From Microplitis mediator (lineage: Eukaryota; Arthropoda; Insecta; Hymenoptera; Braconidae): a stretch of DNA of 64,000 nt. The notes beneath the pieces are model-generated. The model ran no database searches. It had not been told where the DNA came from and saw nothing but the letters and a program-made list of their open reading frames with translations. Positions 45,428 through 55,659 of the stretch are shown piece after piece. The translations under genes and the position numbers were made by a program. Where the stretch lies: assembly GCF_029852145.1 (NCBI RefSeq), contig NC_079976.1:22648924-22712923 (forward strand). Direction: 5' to 3'. Position 1 is the stretch's first letter. The number at the start of each line of letters is the position of its first letter.

Positions 45428-45791
45428 TATCAATTTTTTCAAATAAGAATTATTTCCTAATATAACCTGTGATCACTCGTTTACATAAATATTTTTTTAT
45501 CTATTAATCGACGAAGTATTGCAGCTACATCTATGCAGTATTGGTAGTAATCCGATAGTGTATTGACTACCGCACAAAGATCTATTGCGGAATGCCCTAG
45601 TGGCATTGCCGTTTCTTCAATGTAGTATGGGCCTCAAGCCCATACTTATCTGGTCAATTCTTCTATACAGACATGTAAGCTACACAAAATTTTCTGTACT
45701 ATACAGTATGGTGAATAACGCCATACTTATGGTACTTGCTGCAATACTGTAATAAGAGTATGGTGATAAATACCATACATTTCTTTCCGTG

Positions 45792-46188
45792 CAGAGAAAA
45801 GAAAATCGTTCTTTTCTTTAATAAGGACAGATAATGAAAATTAGCGTATGCGCTATTCTTCCTGCAAACAGTGGCAAAAATTTAAGCATTCAGATACAGG
45901 CCTGGTGAAAAATCCTGCGTATATCACGGAGGAAAATATAAAGTCCAAATCCTTCAGCTCGGCTAGACAATTACACACGTAGCTTGGAATATTCCACTTT
46001 CCTCCCTTGATCTGTAATATACTACTTTCTATTTTTAGGTAGATTTTTTTAAAAATCTAGGTATTGTATTTGTCCTGATGGTTGATTTTCCAAGGAATTT
46101 TGTCATAACCTATCATAATTAGTTGAGTAGAGTTCGAAAATACCATTCGTTGAAAAATTTATGTATGTATGACATACATTGTATATTA
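45792..46188. other. No gene seen
   Basis: Ordinary intergenic sequence between two elements. No domain, exon or repeat end was recognised. Confidence 0.3.
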
Positions 46189-47195
46189 GGGTGTTTAAAA
46201 GAAAAAACAAATTTTTTTTTTTACGGTATCCAAAAATTGAAAGTATAACTAAAAATAAAAATTTTGGTACCATTCCGAGCTCTTAATAATGATATTAAGG
46301 TTTGCCTCAATCCATTTTTCTATTTTCCATTTAAATACCACGGGAAACAAAATTTTTTTTTTTTTAGAATTTTCGAGCTCATAAACCTACCAACGGATTT
46401 TTATGCACAATAAATGTTTTTGTAGGAAATTGAACGCTCTACAAAAAAAATCTCTGATCATTTTTTGATAAATTTCATTGTTCAAGAGTTATTTAAGCTT
46501 CAAGTCAAATTTATAGTAAATTTTGAGATTTTTTTATTTTTCCGGCGAAACTATCAGTCTTATCAAAAAATATCATAGATGCTTTTTTGTAGATAATTTT
46601 ATTCCTTACAAATTATTACGAACTAAGTTTTTCGAAATTCTGCGTTGTTTTCAAGTTATTTCCATTTCAATGTCAAGCTCTTAAAAAAATAAATTTCTGA
46701 TTAATTTTAGGAGCTTGACATTGAAATGAAAATAAATTGAAAATAATGCGGAATATCGAAAAATTTTATTTGTAATAATTTGTAAGGAATAAAATTACCT
46801 ACAAAAAAGATTCTATGACATTTTGTAATAAGACTGATAGTTTCGCCGGAAAAGTGAAAAGATCTCAAAATTTACTATAAATTTGACTTGAAGCTTAAAT
46901 AACTTTTGAACAGTGGGATTTATCAAAAAATGATGAGAGACTTTTTTTGTAAAGCGTTCAATTTCCTACACAAAGTTCCATCGCGCATCAAAATTCGTTG
47001 AGTGGTCTGTAAGCTAGAAAATTCTAAAAAAAAAAAATTTTTTTCCGATGTTATTTAAATGGAAAATAGAAAAATGGATTGAGGCAAACCCTAATATTAT
47101 TATTAAGAGCTCGGATTGGCACCAAAATTTTTATTTTCAGGTATACTTTCAATTTTTGAATACCAAAAAAAAAATTTAGTTTTTCTGAAACACTC
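46189..47195. mobile_element. Foldback element TA-GGGTGTTT, copy 2
   Basis: The ends TA|GGGTGTTT and GAAACACTC|TA match. It is the same family as 15947-16956, sharing ATTCCGAGCTCTTAATAATG, AAGGTTTGCCTCAATCC, AATTGAACGCTCTACAAAAA and TTTCATTTCAATGTCAAGCT phrases in each arm. Confidence 0.75.
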
Positions 47196-47217
47196 TAATG
47201 TATACATACATATATTA

Positions 47218-47865
47218 GGGTGCGCCAAAAAAAAGAACTAATTTTTTATTCTTTAGTTACCGTGAAAATATCGTTAAGGACAATAAAAAAAACATTCTGG
47301 TAAAATTTGAGCTCTTAATATTAATATTAAGAGGTGGCGTTTCGTGATTTTTGATTTCCATTTAAATAACATGGAAAAAAGAAACTGTTTTAGTTTGGCA
47401 TTTTTTACCTCGGCAATGGCTCATTGTACGAATAAGTTTAGAATACGTTTTGTAGGGAATTTAACGCTCTACAAAAAAAGTCTCATATCATTGTTTGATA
47501 AATCCATCTGTTTAAAAGTTATTGGAGCTCGAAGACAAGTAAGATTAAATTTTGAGATCTTTTCACTTTTCCGGCGAAACTATCATACTTATCATAAAAT
47601 ATCATTGGATCTTTTTTGTAGACAATTTTATTTCTTACAAATTATCATTCATAAATTTTTTTCAAATTCTGTATTGTTTTCTAGTTATTTCCATTTCAAT
47701 GCCAAGCTCTTAAAATCGATCAGAACACTATTTTTTTAGGAGCTTAGCATTAAAATGGAAATAACTAGAAAACAATGCAGAATTTGAAAAAAATTTATTC
47801 GAAATAACTTCTAGGGAATAAAATTGTCTACAAAAAAGGTCCAATGATATTTTGTAATATCAGTA
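47218..47865. mobile_element. Foldback element TA-GGGTGCGCC, truncated
   Basis: The left end TA|GGGTGCGCCAAAAAAAAG and the family phrases GAGCTCTTAATATTAATATT, TCCATTTAAATAACATGGA and TTTAACGCTCTACAAAAAAA are present. The right arm stops near 47865 without the terminal repeat. The 131-codon frame here lies in the arm and has no domain. Confidence 0.6.
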
Positions 47866-47934
47866 GTTTTGAATAATCGGTAGCTGTTACCGATTATGTT
47901 TTTCCGTGTAGAAGAGTGATCTCAGATTCACGTC

Positions 47935-48235
47935 TTATCTATGCAAGACTAGATAATACTGAACTTGAAATGAATTTCAATTATCATAAAATGACTTATC
48001 GAAGTTTTTAATTTCCTTGACATTTTCATCCGTTGATATCAGTTATCCTTGACATTAAGAAATCCAACGCAAGATCTATGCAAGATTAGATACTGATCTT
48101 GAAATGAATTTCAATCATCATCAATTGCAAGCGAACTAAAATGACTTATCGAAGTTTCCAATTTCCTTGACATTTTCATCCGTTGATGTCTATCCTTTAC
48201 ATTTAGAACTCAAACTCAAGATCTATAGCAAAAGT
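47935..48235. repeat. 137-bp tandem duplication
   Basis: Two units and part of a third, each with ATCTATGCAAGA(C/T)TAGAT, TGAAATGAATTTCAAT, AAAATGACTTATCGAAGTTT and TTGACATTTTCATCCGTTGA in order, starting near 47937, 48074 and 48212. Confidence 0.7.
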
Positions 48236-48441
48236 TTAAAGCGCTGAACACAGTTTCAATATTATCAAGAAAATAAATTCTAGATTCCGGAAAGGAAACC
48301 TTGAAAATTCAAAACTTCTAGGAAAATTGAGTCATCGTCTTGTTCTCGACCTCATTTTAAAGCTTCGATTTTTTGCTATAACTCTTGTTTTGATTCGATC
48401 AAGTCTCTATCGATAGTTTTTGATATATCGATCTATATAGA

Positions 48442-49507
48442 CCCGACTAGAATTTCTTCCTGATTTGCCTGAAGTACCATAAGGACCTTATCAGGTTAAT
48501 ATAAGGTTTGCCTTATTAGGGCAAACCTGACAAGTTCTTTGTCAGGACCTCGTCAGGATTTCCCTATTCAAAAAAAAGTTATTTGCTATCGGGTCAACCT
48601 GACGAGTTCCTAATCAGGACCTCATCAGGATATCCCTATTAAAAAAAAGTTATTTGTCATCGGCTTAACCTGACGAGTTCCTGATCAGGGCCTCGTCAGG
48701 ATATCTCAATTAAAAAAAAGTTATTTGTCATCGGGTTAACCTGACGAGTTCCTAATCAGGACCTCATCAGGATATCCTTATTCAAAAAAAATTTATTTGC
48801 CATCGGGTCAACCTGACAAGTTCCTGATCAGGACCTCGTCAGGATATCTCAATTAAAAAAAAGTTATTTGTCATCGGGTTAACCTGACGAGTTCCTGATC
48901 AGGACCTTATCTGGATATCCTTATTCAAAAAATAGTTATCCCATCCCTTTAAATATTTAATTTACAGGCTAAAAATTTAAAAAAGTACAAAAGAATATTA
49001 TATAAAAATCACGTCAATCATTGTAGCACAGATTTTTTACTTCTTCATCAGTTATTCTTTGACATCATAATAAATATTATATTTACACTTTCAAGATCAC
49101 TTGTGTATGTCAGCTCAGTGGATAGCATCGAGGACTTTGAATCAAAAGGACGCAGGTTCGAGCCCAGCAGTTATCGGGATTTTTTCATCAATAATAAATA
49201 TGTTTACTCCTTCTAATTAATGCTCTCAATACAATAGATAACGTTCTCGATCGAATTAAAATTCTCTTTTTTTTTTGCAATTAAATATTTTTTTAAAAAT
49301 AATTACTAATAAGGTAATCCTGATAAGGATTTGATGAGGATATCCTGGTAAGGTCCTGATAAGGCAATCCCGATAAGGACCTAATGGGTCTTAAGCGTTA
49401 CATCAATATCAGGATCCTCGTCAGGATACCCTAATCGGAACCTTATTTGAAATAAGGTTAATCCGATAAGGACCTCGTCAGGCCCTTATGAAAAATTCTA
49501 GTCAGGG
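48442..49507. mobile_element. Word-island element C (CCCGACTAGAATTT ends)
   Basis: The left end CCCGACTAGAATTT and the right end inverse CCCTGACTAGAATTT differ by one base. The left half has about six units of CCTGACGAGTTCCTGATCAG, GACCTCGTCAGGATATC and TTATTTGCCATCGGGT at roughly 100-120 bp spacing. The right end uses AATCCTGATAAGGA and GTCAGGATACCCTAATC words. A tRNA-like sequence lies at 49111-49165. No gene. Confidence 0.75.
49105..49180 (+). other. tRNA-like core of element C
   Basis: A box CAGCTCAGTGG (49111-49121) and B box GGTTCGAGCCC (49155-49165), with GGACTTTGAATC between them as in tRNA-Gln/Arg anticodon arms. The T stem does not close well. It shares GCCCAGCAG with the core of element D. 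Confidence 0.5.
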
Positions 49508-49524
49508 ATTAGGGTGTCCGTTAT

Positions 49525-50135
49525 TTGAGGTTCTAGGAAGCTATTCTGACTAATTTCAAGATGATGTCCGAGTGTATGTACGTACGTACGTAAATATCTG
49601 TAACTTTTGAACGGATGAACCGATTTTGATCATCAAGGTGTCATTCGACACGGCTTATTAATTCCTACAAACTGAGAAAATTGAGCTTGATCGGTAGAGC
49701 TCGTTCGGAGATATTTAAAAAATAAAAATTTCCCAAAAATGTTTTTTTTTGATAACTTGTAATGTGCTCGATGGATTGATTTCAAAATCGACTGGGCTCT
49801 GAAACTTCATAAGCCCCGTCGAATGCCATCTCAACCATCAAAATCAGTTCATTCATTCAAGAGAAACCGTTGTCGAATGAATTAAAAAATTTTTTTTTTT
49901 TTAGTTTTTTTGAAATATCTTAAAAACGACTAAATAAATCTAGACCAAAATCAATTCGTTCGAGAGATATCTTGGAGAAAAAAATGGTGAAAATCGTTTT
50001 TTTCGGATACAACGGCACACAAAATTATTCTCGAGCTCGAAGATGTATTCACAACGATATTTACGAGCTCAAGGAGCTCGAAAATAGCGGGAAGTTTTAG
50101 GGCTGGCCCGCAGGGCCAACCGATAGACCGATTCT
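49525..50135 (+). mobile_element. AACTTCCCGC-family element, 5'-truncated
   Basis: Enters the family sequence at GAGGTTCTAGGAAGCTATTC and runs to GCGGGAAGTTTTAGGGCTGG and CCAACCGATAGACCG, the usual 3' end. Confidence 0.65.
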
Positions 50136-50312
50136 TTTAATTTATATAAAAGTGGGATGTGTTAAAAAAGTGAAATATTCCAAAACTTGAGAACTAGTAA
50201 AAATTATTATTGTCGACATTAAAGCGTTATGTGAAAAAAATTATCACAAGGAAATAATATCCTTGGAAATAATAATTACAATTGGAAATGTTGAAGGTCA
50301 CTATTTTAAACA

Positions 50313-50320
50313 TATAAAAG
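50313..50320 (+). promoter_or_regulatory. TATA box of the cysteine-rich peptide gene
   Basis: TATAAAAG, the strongest TATA box in the window. It lies about 30 bp before a plausible start near 50343, and the donor CGATCG|GTAATA at 50380/50381 then ends a 5' non-coding exon. Confidence 0.6.
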
Positions 50321-50342
50321 TTAGCGATCCGCAGATCGACTA

Positions 50343-50380
50343 CACAAAAGCTTACTACAGCACTTCGAGAACAACGATCG
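50343..50380 (+). other. Predicted 5' non-coding exon
   Basis: A short leader from the presumed start downstream of the TATA box to the donor at 50381. The next acceptor is TTTTTTTACAG at 50553-50563, 22 bp before the ATG. Inferred from signals only. Confidence 0.4.
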
Positions 50381-50585
50381 GTAATAAATGATAATTACTT
50401 ATATATTTTTAATTATAACTTTTATACTATTGAATTTACGAAAAAAAAGTCAAATATTTTTTATAGAAAATTTTATGCTCTATAAATTAATTACAGTATT
50501 TTTTTATCATATCTTCGCTAGTTTGGCTGCAATATTAAAATTAAATAACTATTTTTTTTACAGCTCAAGATATACAACCAAAAAA

Positions 50586-50669
50586 ATGTCGAAAATACTT
50601 TTATTATTATCAATTTTCGTATTAATTGGTCTCTATGCTGGTGCAGATGCAGAATGTCCAGGCGGTTGG
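50586..50669 (+). CDS. Knottin-like peptide, coding exon 1
   Basis: ATG at 50586 in AACCAAAAAAATGTC. It ends at GGCGGTTGG|GTGAGT in phase 0. An in-frame extension upstream exists but lies in the leader intron. Confidence 0.72.
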
Positions 50670-52366
50670 GTGAGTAATTACCATAACACAGTGAAAAAAT
50701 CAAAGCAATGAATGGTCCTGTAGGCCAACCCTAAAACTTCCCACCCAAAACATTATTATATTGGTACACTGTTCAGCTCATCGAGCTCAATAAACGGCTG
50801 GACGATAATACCTATATTACGGAAAAACATATATCCGACAATACATGCCGGCAAAATAGCATATAGGGGAGGGTGGGGCATAGCGGCCCCCATGGGGCAG
50901 AGCGGCCCCCCTGAAATTTTGATCAAAAAAAAAATTTTTTTTTTTTCGACTAATTACTATAAATCCGATATGTTTGCGCATTTTTATCCCTACGCATGAC
51001 ATTTGGGGCAAAATGGACAAGCCCAAAATTTCGAAAAAGTGATTTTTTCATATTTTTATCATCAAATTAAAAAAAAATTAGTATAATTCCACATTTCTAG
51101 CCCTACGCATAACACCTGGGGCAAAATGGACCAGCCGAAACTTCCAAAAAAATTTTTTTTTCATATTTTTCGGCCGTTTCTTTATGTAAGAGGCAAATTT
51201 GGTCACTAAAAATTTATAAAAATTAATTTTTTTTTTTTAGTTGATAAATTTTTGAAATAAAGTAAAATTATAGAATTGATTTTTTTTTTTATTAAATAAC
51301 AATTAGTAATTAAGGTCATCGCGAGTGAACGATTTATTACACTTTAAAAAATTTTTTTCGAGTAATATAAAACCAAAAATAGTTGTCAAGAGAAAGAAAT
51401 GCATTCTTTATGATAAAAACAATTAAAAAAAAAAAAAAAAACGAAAAAAAAAATTTTTTTATCACTTTTTGGAGGGGGGCCGCTCTGCCCCACAAAAAAA
51501 AAAATTTTTTTTTCAGAATTTTGGCAAAATGTCCATAAATTTGTTCGAAATAGGATAAAAGTGAAGTGATCTTATGGTTGAAAGCCACAAAATATAATGA
51601 TTGGCTTAGTGGGGCCGCTCTGCCCCACCCTCCCCTACATACGATAATACTAAAGATATAACCCGGATATATACTATTTTGCCGAGAAATATATTTTTTC
51701 ATGTGGGAAATATTCATTTCGCTAAAAAAAATTAATTTTTGTCCGACGATGTCTGCGGAACAAATCAACCGATTTGCTCGTGCATGCTTTGTGACAATCG
51801 AAAAAGCTTGTTGAGACTTAGATCGAATCAAACTAGGAAACAAATCGATCGAGCGATTTACGAGTTATGCAACAAAAATTAAAGAAGAAATGGTTTTTGA
51901 TTTTTATATTCTGTAAGACTTGTAAACTACTCAACCGATCGACTTCAAAATCTAATCCAATTTAACTCTTGGTGAACCCTTTCGATTGCCACCATGAACG
52001 TTAGAATCAGTTAATTCGATCCAAAGATATTGTCGGACAAAATATTAAACTTTAAGTACCATGACTTTTTAAATTTCAACTTTATCGTTTCACAGCTAAG
52101 GACTGGTTTTTCTAGAGATTTTTATTTCCCATAAGTACGTCGCTTGACAGTTGATAAAATAAAAATTGTTTGTTTATACCTTTCGATAAACGACAATAAT
52201 TTCTACTAAAAAATAAATAAAATCATTAAAATATATTTTTTTGCAGTGCCATCCATCACAAGGTTATGGCTGTTGTGAAGGAAATGTATGTGATTCGTAT
52301 TTGCTTCAAGGTACGTGCATAACTCGGGAGGAACACATTGAACGATCTATTACATTTGGAAAATAA
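50586..52366 (+). CDS. Small secreted six-cysteine knottin-like peptide (2 coding exons)
   Basis: Exons 50586-50669 and 52247-52366 join in phase 0 into 67 codons. Residues 1 to about 22 are a signal peptide (MSKILLLLSIFVLIGLYAGA). The mature part has six cysteines with spacing C-x4-C-x7-C-C-x4-C-x8-C, the inhibitor-cystine-knot layout. The intron falls just before the second cysteine. The tail after the sixth cysteine is short and charged (TREEHIERSITFGK). In insects such peptides include ion-channel-directed venom peptides, antimicrobial and antifungal peptides and protease inhibitors; the parasitoid Cys-motif proteins share the framework. The sequence does not say which applies. The strong TATA box and 5' leader intron suggest regulated, tissue-specific expression. 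The 1.6-kb intron holds a GC-ended MITE. Confidence 0.75.
50716..50790 (-). repeat. AACTTCCCGC-family end fragment
   Basis: TAGGCCAACCCTAAAACTTC is the inverse of the family's 3' end (GAAGTTTTGGGGCTGGCC), followed by ATCGAGCTCA words. Solo fragment in the peptide gene's intron. Confidence 0.45.
50866..51635 (-). mobile_element. GC-ended MITE in the peptide gene intron
   Basis: Ends TA|GGGGAGGGTGGGGCA... and ...GCCCCACCCTCCCC|TA. The interior is in inverse order to the copy at 44679. The first terminal block is duplicated (GTGGGGCATAGCGGCC then ATGGGGCAGAGCGGCC). The flanks outside are themselves inverse (CGGCAAAATAGCATA / TACTATTTTGCCG), so it may sit inside an older palindrome. Confidence 0.78.
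52247..52366 (+). CDS. Knottin-like peptide, coding exon 2
   Basis: Acceptor ATTTTTTTGCAG|TGCCAT. It carries cysteines 2-6, including the adjacent pair, and ends with TAA 52364-52366. An AATAAA follows at 52410-52415. Confidence 0.75.
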   Translation, partial: CHPSQGYGCCEGNVCDSYLLQGTCITREEHIERSITFGK

Positions 52367-52409
52367 TTATAATAATAGAGTGAAAATTTAAAGATGTATT
52401 TTTCCAATT

Positions 52410-52415
52410 AATAAA
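52410..52415 (+). terminator. Poly(A) signal of the peptide gene
   Basis: AATAAA 43 bp after the stop codon. Confidence 0.5.
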
Positions 52416-52496
52416 ACTCTCAATACAAAAAAAATTTTTAATTGGTTTTCATTAGTGACAATTTAATATCTTCTCTATCAACTCTAGTAGCTATTG

Positions 52497-53798
52497 CCCA
52501 TACAGGAAGCCCCAGAGTTGAACGACGGGGCCATGCCTGGGACATTATTGGGAAGCCCATCTTGGCAAACCTATACTGTCCCATGCCCGGGCCATAACTG
52601 GGTAATTAGTCTTGGCCATTCCAATGATTACCCAGGCTTGGGCCAAGACTGAATAACCTAGCTTCGGCCAAGCCTAGAGTCACCCTAACTTGGGCCAAGT
52701 TTGCGTAACCTAACCTCGGCCGTTGGATGGTAACCCTAACATGGGCCAAGACTGGGTAACCTAGCCTTGGCCGACCCAATGATTACCTGAGCTTAGGTCA
52801 AGACTAGGTTCCCCTGCCTTGATCATTCAATGGCAAGCCATATTTGGGCCAAGGTAGGATTATCCAAGTTCGGCTATACCTATAGTTCCCCATCCTTGGG
52901 CCAGAATTGGTTAACCCAGGTTTTTTATTAATTATTCAATTAACTCATTATTATGGTTTTTTAAATTAATAATTATTTATTTTTGAATAGAAATAAGTTT
53001 TAATTAATAAATATTATAATATTGCGATTAAAATTATTTACAACTAATAATTGAATTTTTTAGTTCGTTGTTATTTGCAATCAACAACCGTAATTTTATA
53101 ATTTTAGTTATAAAAATTAATTTAAGTAAGAAATAACTCATGAATTTTTATAATAAATGTTATTTTTAATATTGGTTGTAGAGCAAGACAATTCAACTGG
53201 GTTCTTGATAAATAATCAATTAAATTTAATAAATTTTATTTTTTAAAATTATGTAATTATAATAAAAATAATACGAAATTATTATTTTTTATCTTAATCG
53301 AAAATATTTATTTAATTGCTCTTTATATTTCATAAAACCAAGTGGTTGTAGTAAAATGAATAAGTACAACATATAAATGTTTCAGTTCAATATTAGTAGG
53401 TTCGTCCAGTAGCTACCGTTCGAACCTAGCGATCAGAAGGACGGCAGTTCGCGCCCAGAGCCCAGCAGAATTTTCACCGAGTTCTTTCACGTCATTTACC
53501 TCACTTAAATAGTTTAAACGTTAATGATCACAAACTCTATTAGGATAATAATGATAAAATTTTTTTTAAATTAAATTTATTTGTTTTATCGATGCATGGG
53601 CCAAGTCTGGCAAGCAAGCATGGGCCAGCCTTGGCAATGATGCCTGGGCCAATGGTAACAACCAAGCCTGGCACCCTGTTATCATCCAAGACTTTGACCA
53701 AAGCTGGGCCATAGCGGGTTTACAAGCATGGGCCAGAGATCGACAGCATTGCGCCAAGCGTGGCCCATATCCGGCCCCGTCGTATTTTCCTGTATGGG
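52497..53798. mobile_element. Word-island element D (CCCATACAGGAA ends)
   Basis: Ends CCCATACAGGAA and TTCCTGTATGGG are perfect inverses. The left arm (52510-52920) repeats TGGGCCAAGACTGGGTAACC and AGCCTTGGCC words; the right arm (53590-53790) repeats GCATGGGCCAAGCCTGGC words. Between them lie AT sequence and a tRNA-like core. The vocabulary overlaps that of element A (TTGGCC, AAGCC) although the ends differ. Confidence 0.75.
53395..53475 (+). other. tRNA-like core of element D
   Basis: B-box-like CAGTTCGCGCCC (53445-53456) and GATCAGAAGGA, shared with the core of element A (AATCAGAAGGATC). GCCCAGCAG is shared with element C. The A box is poor. A decayed member of the same tRNA-like set. Confidence 0.4.
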
Positions 53799-53799
53799 A

Positions 53800-54876
53800 T
53801 AGACCCCGTAAACGGAAACAGGTCCAGCCCGGTCTGATTTTTTGAGGTAAGCTTCGGAACATGATTACAAAACATATACCAAAAAAATCAAGGTAAAATT
53901 TCAATTAGACAGGTGAAAAAAAAATAAAAAACACTTTTGATTAGCGTTTTATCGAAGAATTTAATAAATTTCGGCGAAAAGTGCTATATAAAAGTTGTAG
54001 AGAAAAAAATATAGAAAATTATGAGTACCCTCGGTTTTATTGTATACAGGTAGTAAAGAAAACAGAGCACCTGAAAGTTTAAATGGAGAGTATCATACGT
54101 AAAAGCCTCCTTGCTCTACGCTTTTGGTAAGAAGGACATAAATATACGTCTGCACCGTAGCAAAAGAAAACTTACGCGTGCGTCATACCATACAGCAAGC
54201 AAATTGACCACACTATTCCCACTTATATATTAATATTTTTGGAGCCTAAAACCTAGACCACGTGTTGGTATGTTTATGTCTAGCAAAATGTAAGTCAGAG
54301 ATTCTATAGCTCAAAAGCTAATGGAATTTTCATTAATTTATCATCTGAAAGGAGATGTCCGTATGCATTTTAATTGCCAGGGGTTTTCGCAACCGTATTT
54401 TGAGGTAATGATTACGAAAATCAAGTTTATTTAATTCAAACGTAGCACAAACAATTATTATTAACAATTATATTGTTTAAATCGTCATAACTCGCAAACC
54501 ATTGATTGGGCAGGGAAGTTTATTGGGAAAGTAATCTTGAATAATAAAAAATACACAAAAAAGTTATGCATACTTTTCTTCTTATTTCAATTATTTCGCG
54601 AGATGTAGCGATAAAACAAGCCGCGCGTTCGTACTTCTCACTTTTGCACAGCCAAATCTCTACTGCTCGCTCTTTTATTTTAGAGTAAAGAAAAAAATTT
54701 ATTTTTTATAATTGAAAAAAATGATTAATTTTTAAAACTTTTTTTTCTTTTTTTTTTATACTCTATTGAATAATTTTTTTACATGATATTCAATTATTTT
54801 TTAAACGAAAAATGGCTCTAGCAATTTGTTTGTAAAAATACATCAAATTCGGACCTGTTTCCGTTTAGGGGGTCTA
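53800..54876. mobile_element. Inverted-repeat element with TAGACCCC ends
   Basis: TAGACCCCGTAAACGGAAAC...AGGTCC at 53800-53825 is answered by GGACCTGTTTCCGTTTAGGG...GGTCTA at 54851-54876. It abuts the right end of element D. The interior has TACGCGTGCGTCATACC and CGCGCGTTCGTACTTCTC patches. No coding frame was recognised. Confidence 0.6.
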
Positions 54877-54884
54877 TTTGACTG

Positions 54885-55599
54885 GACTAACTAAGTAAAT
54901 TCGAAGGAAGATAGTTTTAGAGCAACTCTTTAATGAAATTGACACCATTACTAGATAATTTATTTAATTTTTATAGATTTTAAATAATTTTTAACTTTTT
55001 GAAAACTTTTTTGGTGACTGCATGTATTTATTTCGAAATCAATCAAACTCTAAACTGTTTATAATAGTTAAATAATTCAATAGTCGTTTATATAATTATG
55101 AATAATTTTTCTTATTACAATTTGGATATTTTTTCCTATGATCAGCAACTATTTGTAACAGATATTGTTTCTGTTCTTCATCTCTTGTCCCAAATTCATT
55201 ATATTTTTCAATTAAAGCTAGTACTTGCGGATAGATACTGAATTAAATTTTCATCATATCTGATTAAATTTTCTTTTATTGCGAATATTTAAAGCTCAAT
55301 AACTTTTTACCCGTTAGGATTACGAAAAAACGAATTCAATACTTTTTTTTAGAGAATTACATTTCCTACAAGAATGAATAACGGAAAATTCAGAGAAACA
55401 TTTTTTTCGTAGTTTTACCGGATGAAAACGTAAAAAAAAATTTTTTACATGTTATTTAAATGGGAAAATATAAATTTATTGAGCTTCTTGAAGAATTGAG
55501 ATATCAAGCTGCGCTTTGGAGGGAATTTTTTTCATACTTAAAAAAATCTTTTGAGACAATAGCACTTAAAAAAAAAAAAATGTTTTTTTTGGACCACTC
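54885..55599. mobile_element. Foldback GAGT-type element, 5'-truncated copy
   Basis: Collinear with 2735-3439 (GAATTGACACCATTAC... style phrase, ATTGTTTCTGTTCTTCATC, TTTAAAGC(C/T)CAATAACTTTTT) and ends GGACCACTC|TA. The left end is absent. Confidence 0.65.
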
Positions 55600-55616
55600 T
55601 AATATATATATATAAT

Positions 55617-55655
<39 letters not shown>
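55600..55655. repeat. (TA)n microsatellite between two foldback elements
   Basis: About 50 bp of TA repeat with AATATA interruptions, separating a GAGT-type from a GGCTG-type element. Confidence 0.85.
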
Positions 55656-55658
<3 letters not shown>

Positions 55659-55659
55659 A

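Larger units (their letters stand above)
42458..45791. mobile_element. CACGGAAAG element with TATGGTA words, host of two nested elements
   Basis: The ends CACGGAAAGAAATTT and ATTTCTTTCCGTG are inverse. The outer arms repeat TACCATACTGTATGGTA and GCCATACTTATGG words (42490-42725 and 45530-45780), then TATAAAAAATATAT words (42760-42985, 44335-44610). Nested inside are element B (42993-44330) and a complete GC-ended MITE (44679-45427). Flanks are TA on the left and CA on the right, so the duplication is not exact. Confidence 0.65.

Noticed and set aside
47344..47739. 131-codon frame near 47.5 kb as a gene
   Set aside because: It lies in the arm of a truncated foldback element, and the same phrases occur in non-coding copies at 16.3 and 46.6 kb.
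50313..52415. Cys-rich peptide as part of a polydnavirus proviral segment
   Set aside because: No neighbouring viral-type genes or segment junction motifs are visible. A single cysteine-knot peptide is not enough.
53566..53904. 112-codon frame with repeated LAHAC/LARLAH words
   Set aside because: It is produced by the TTGGCC words in the right arm of element D.
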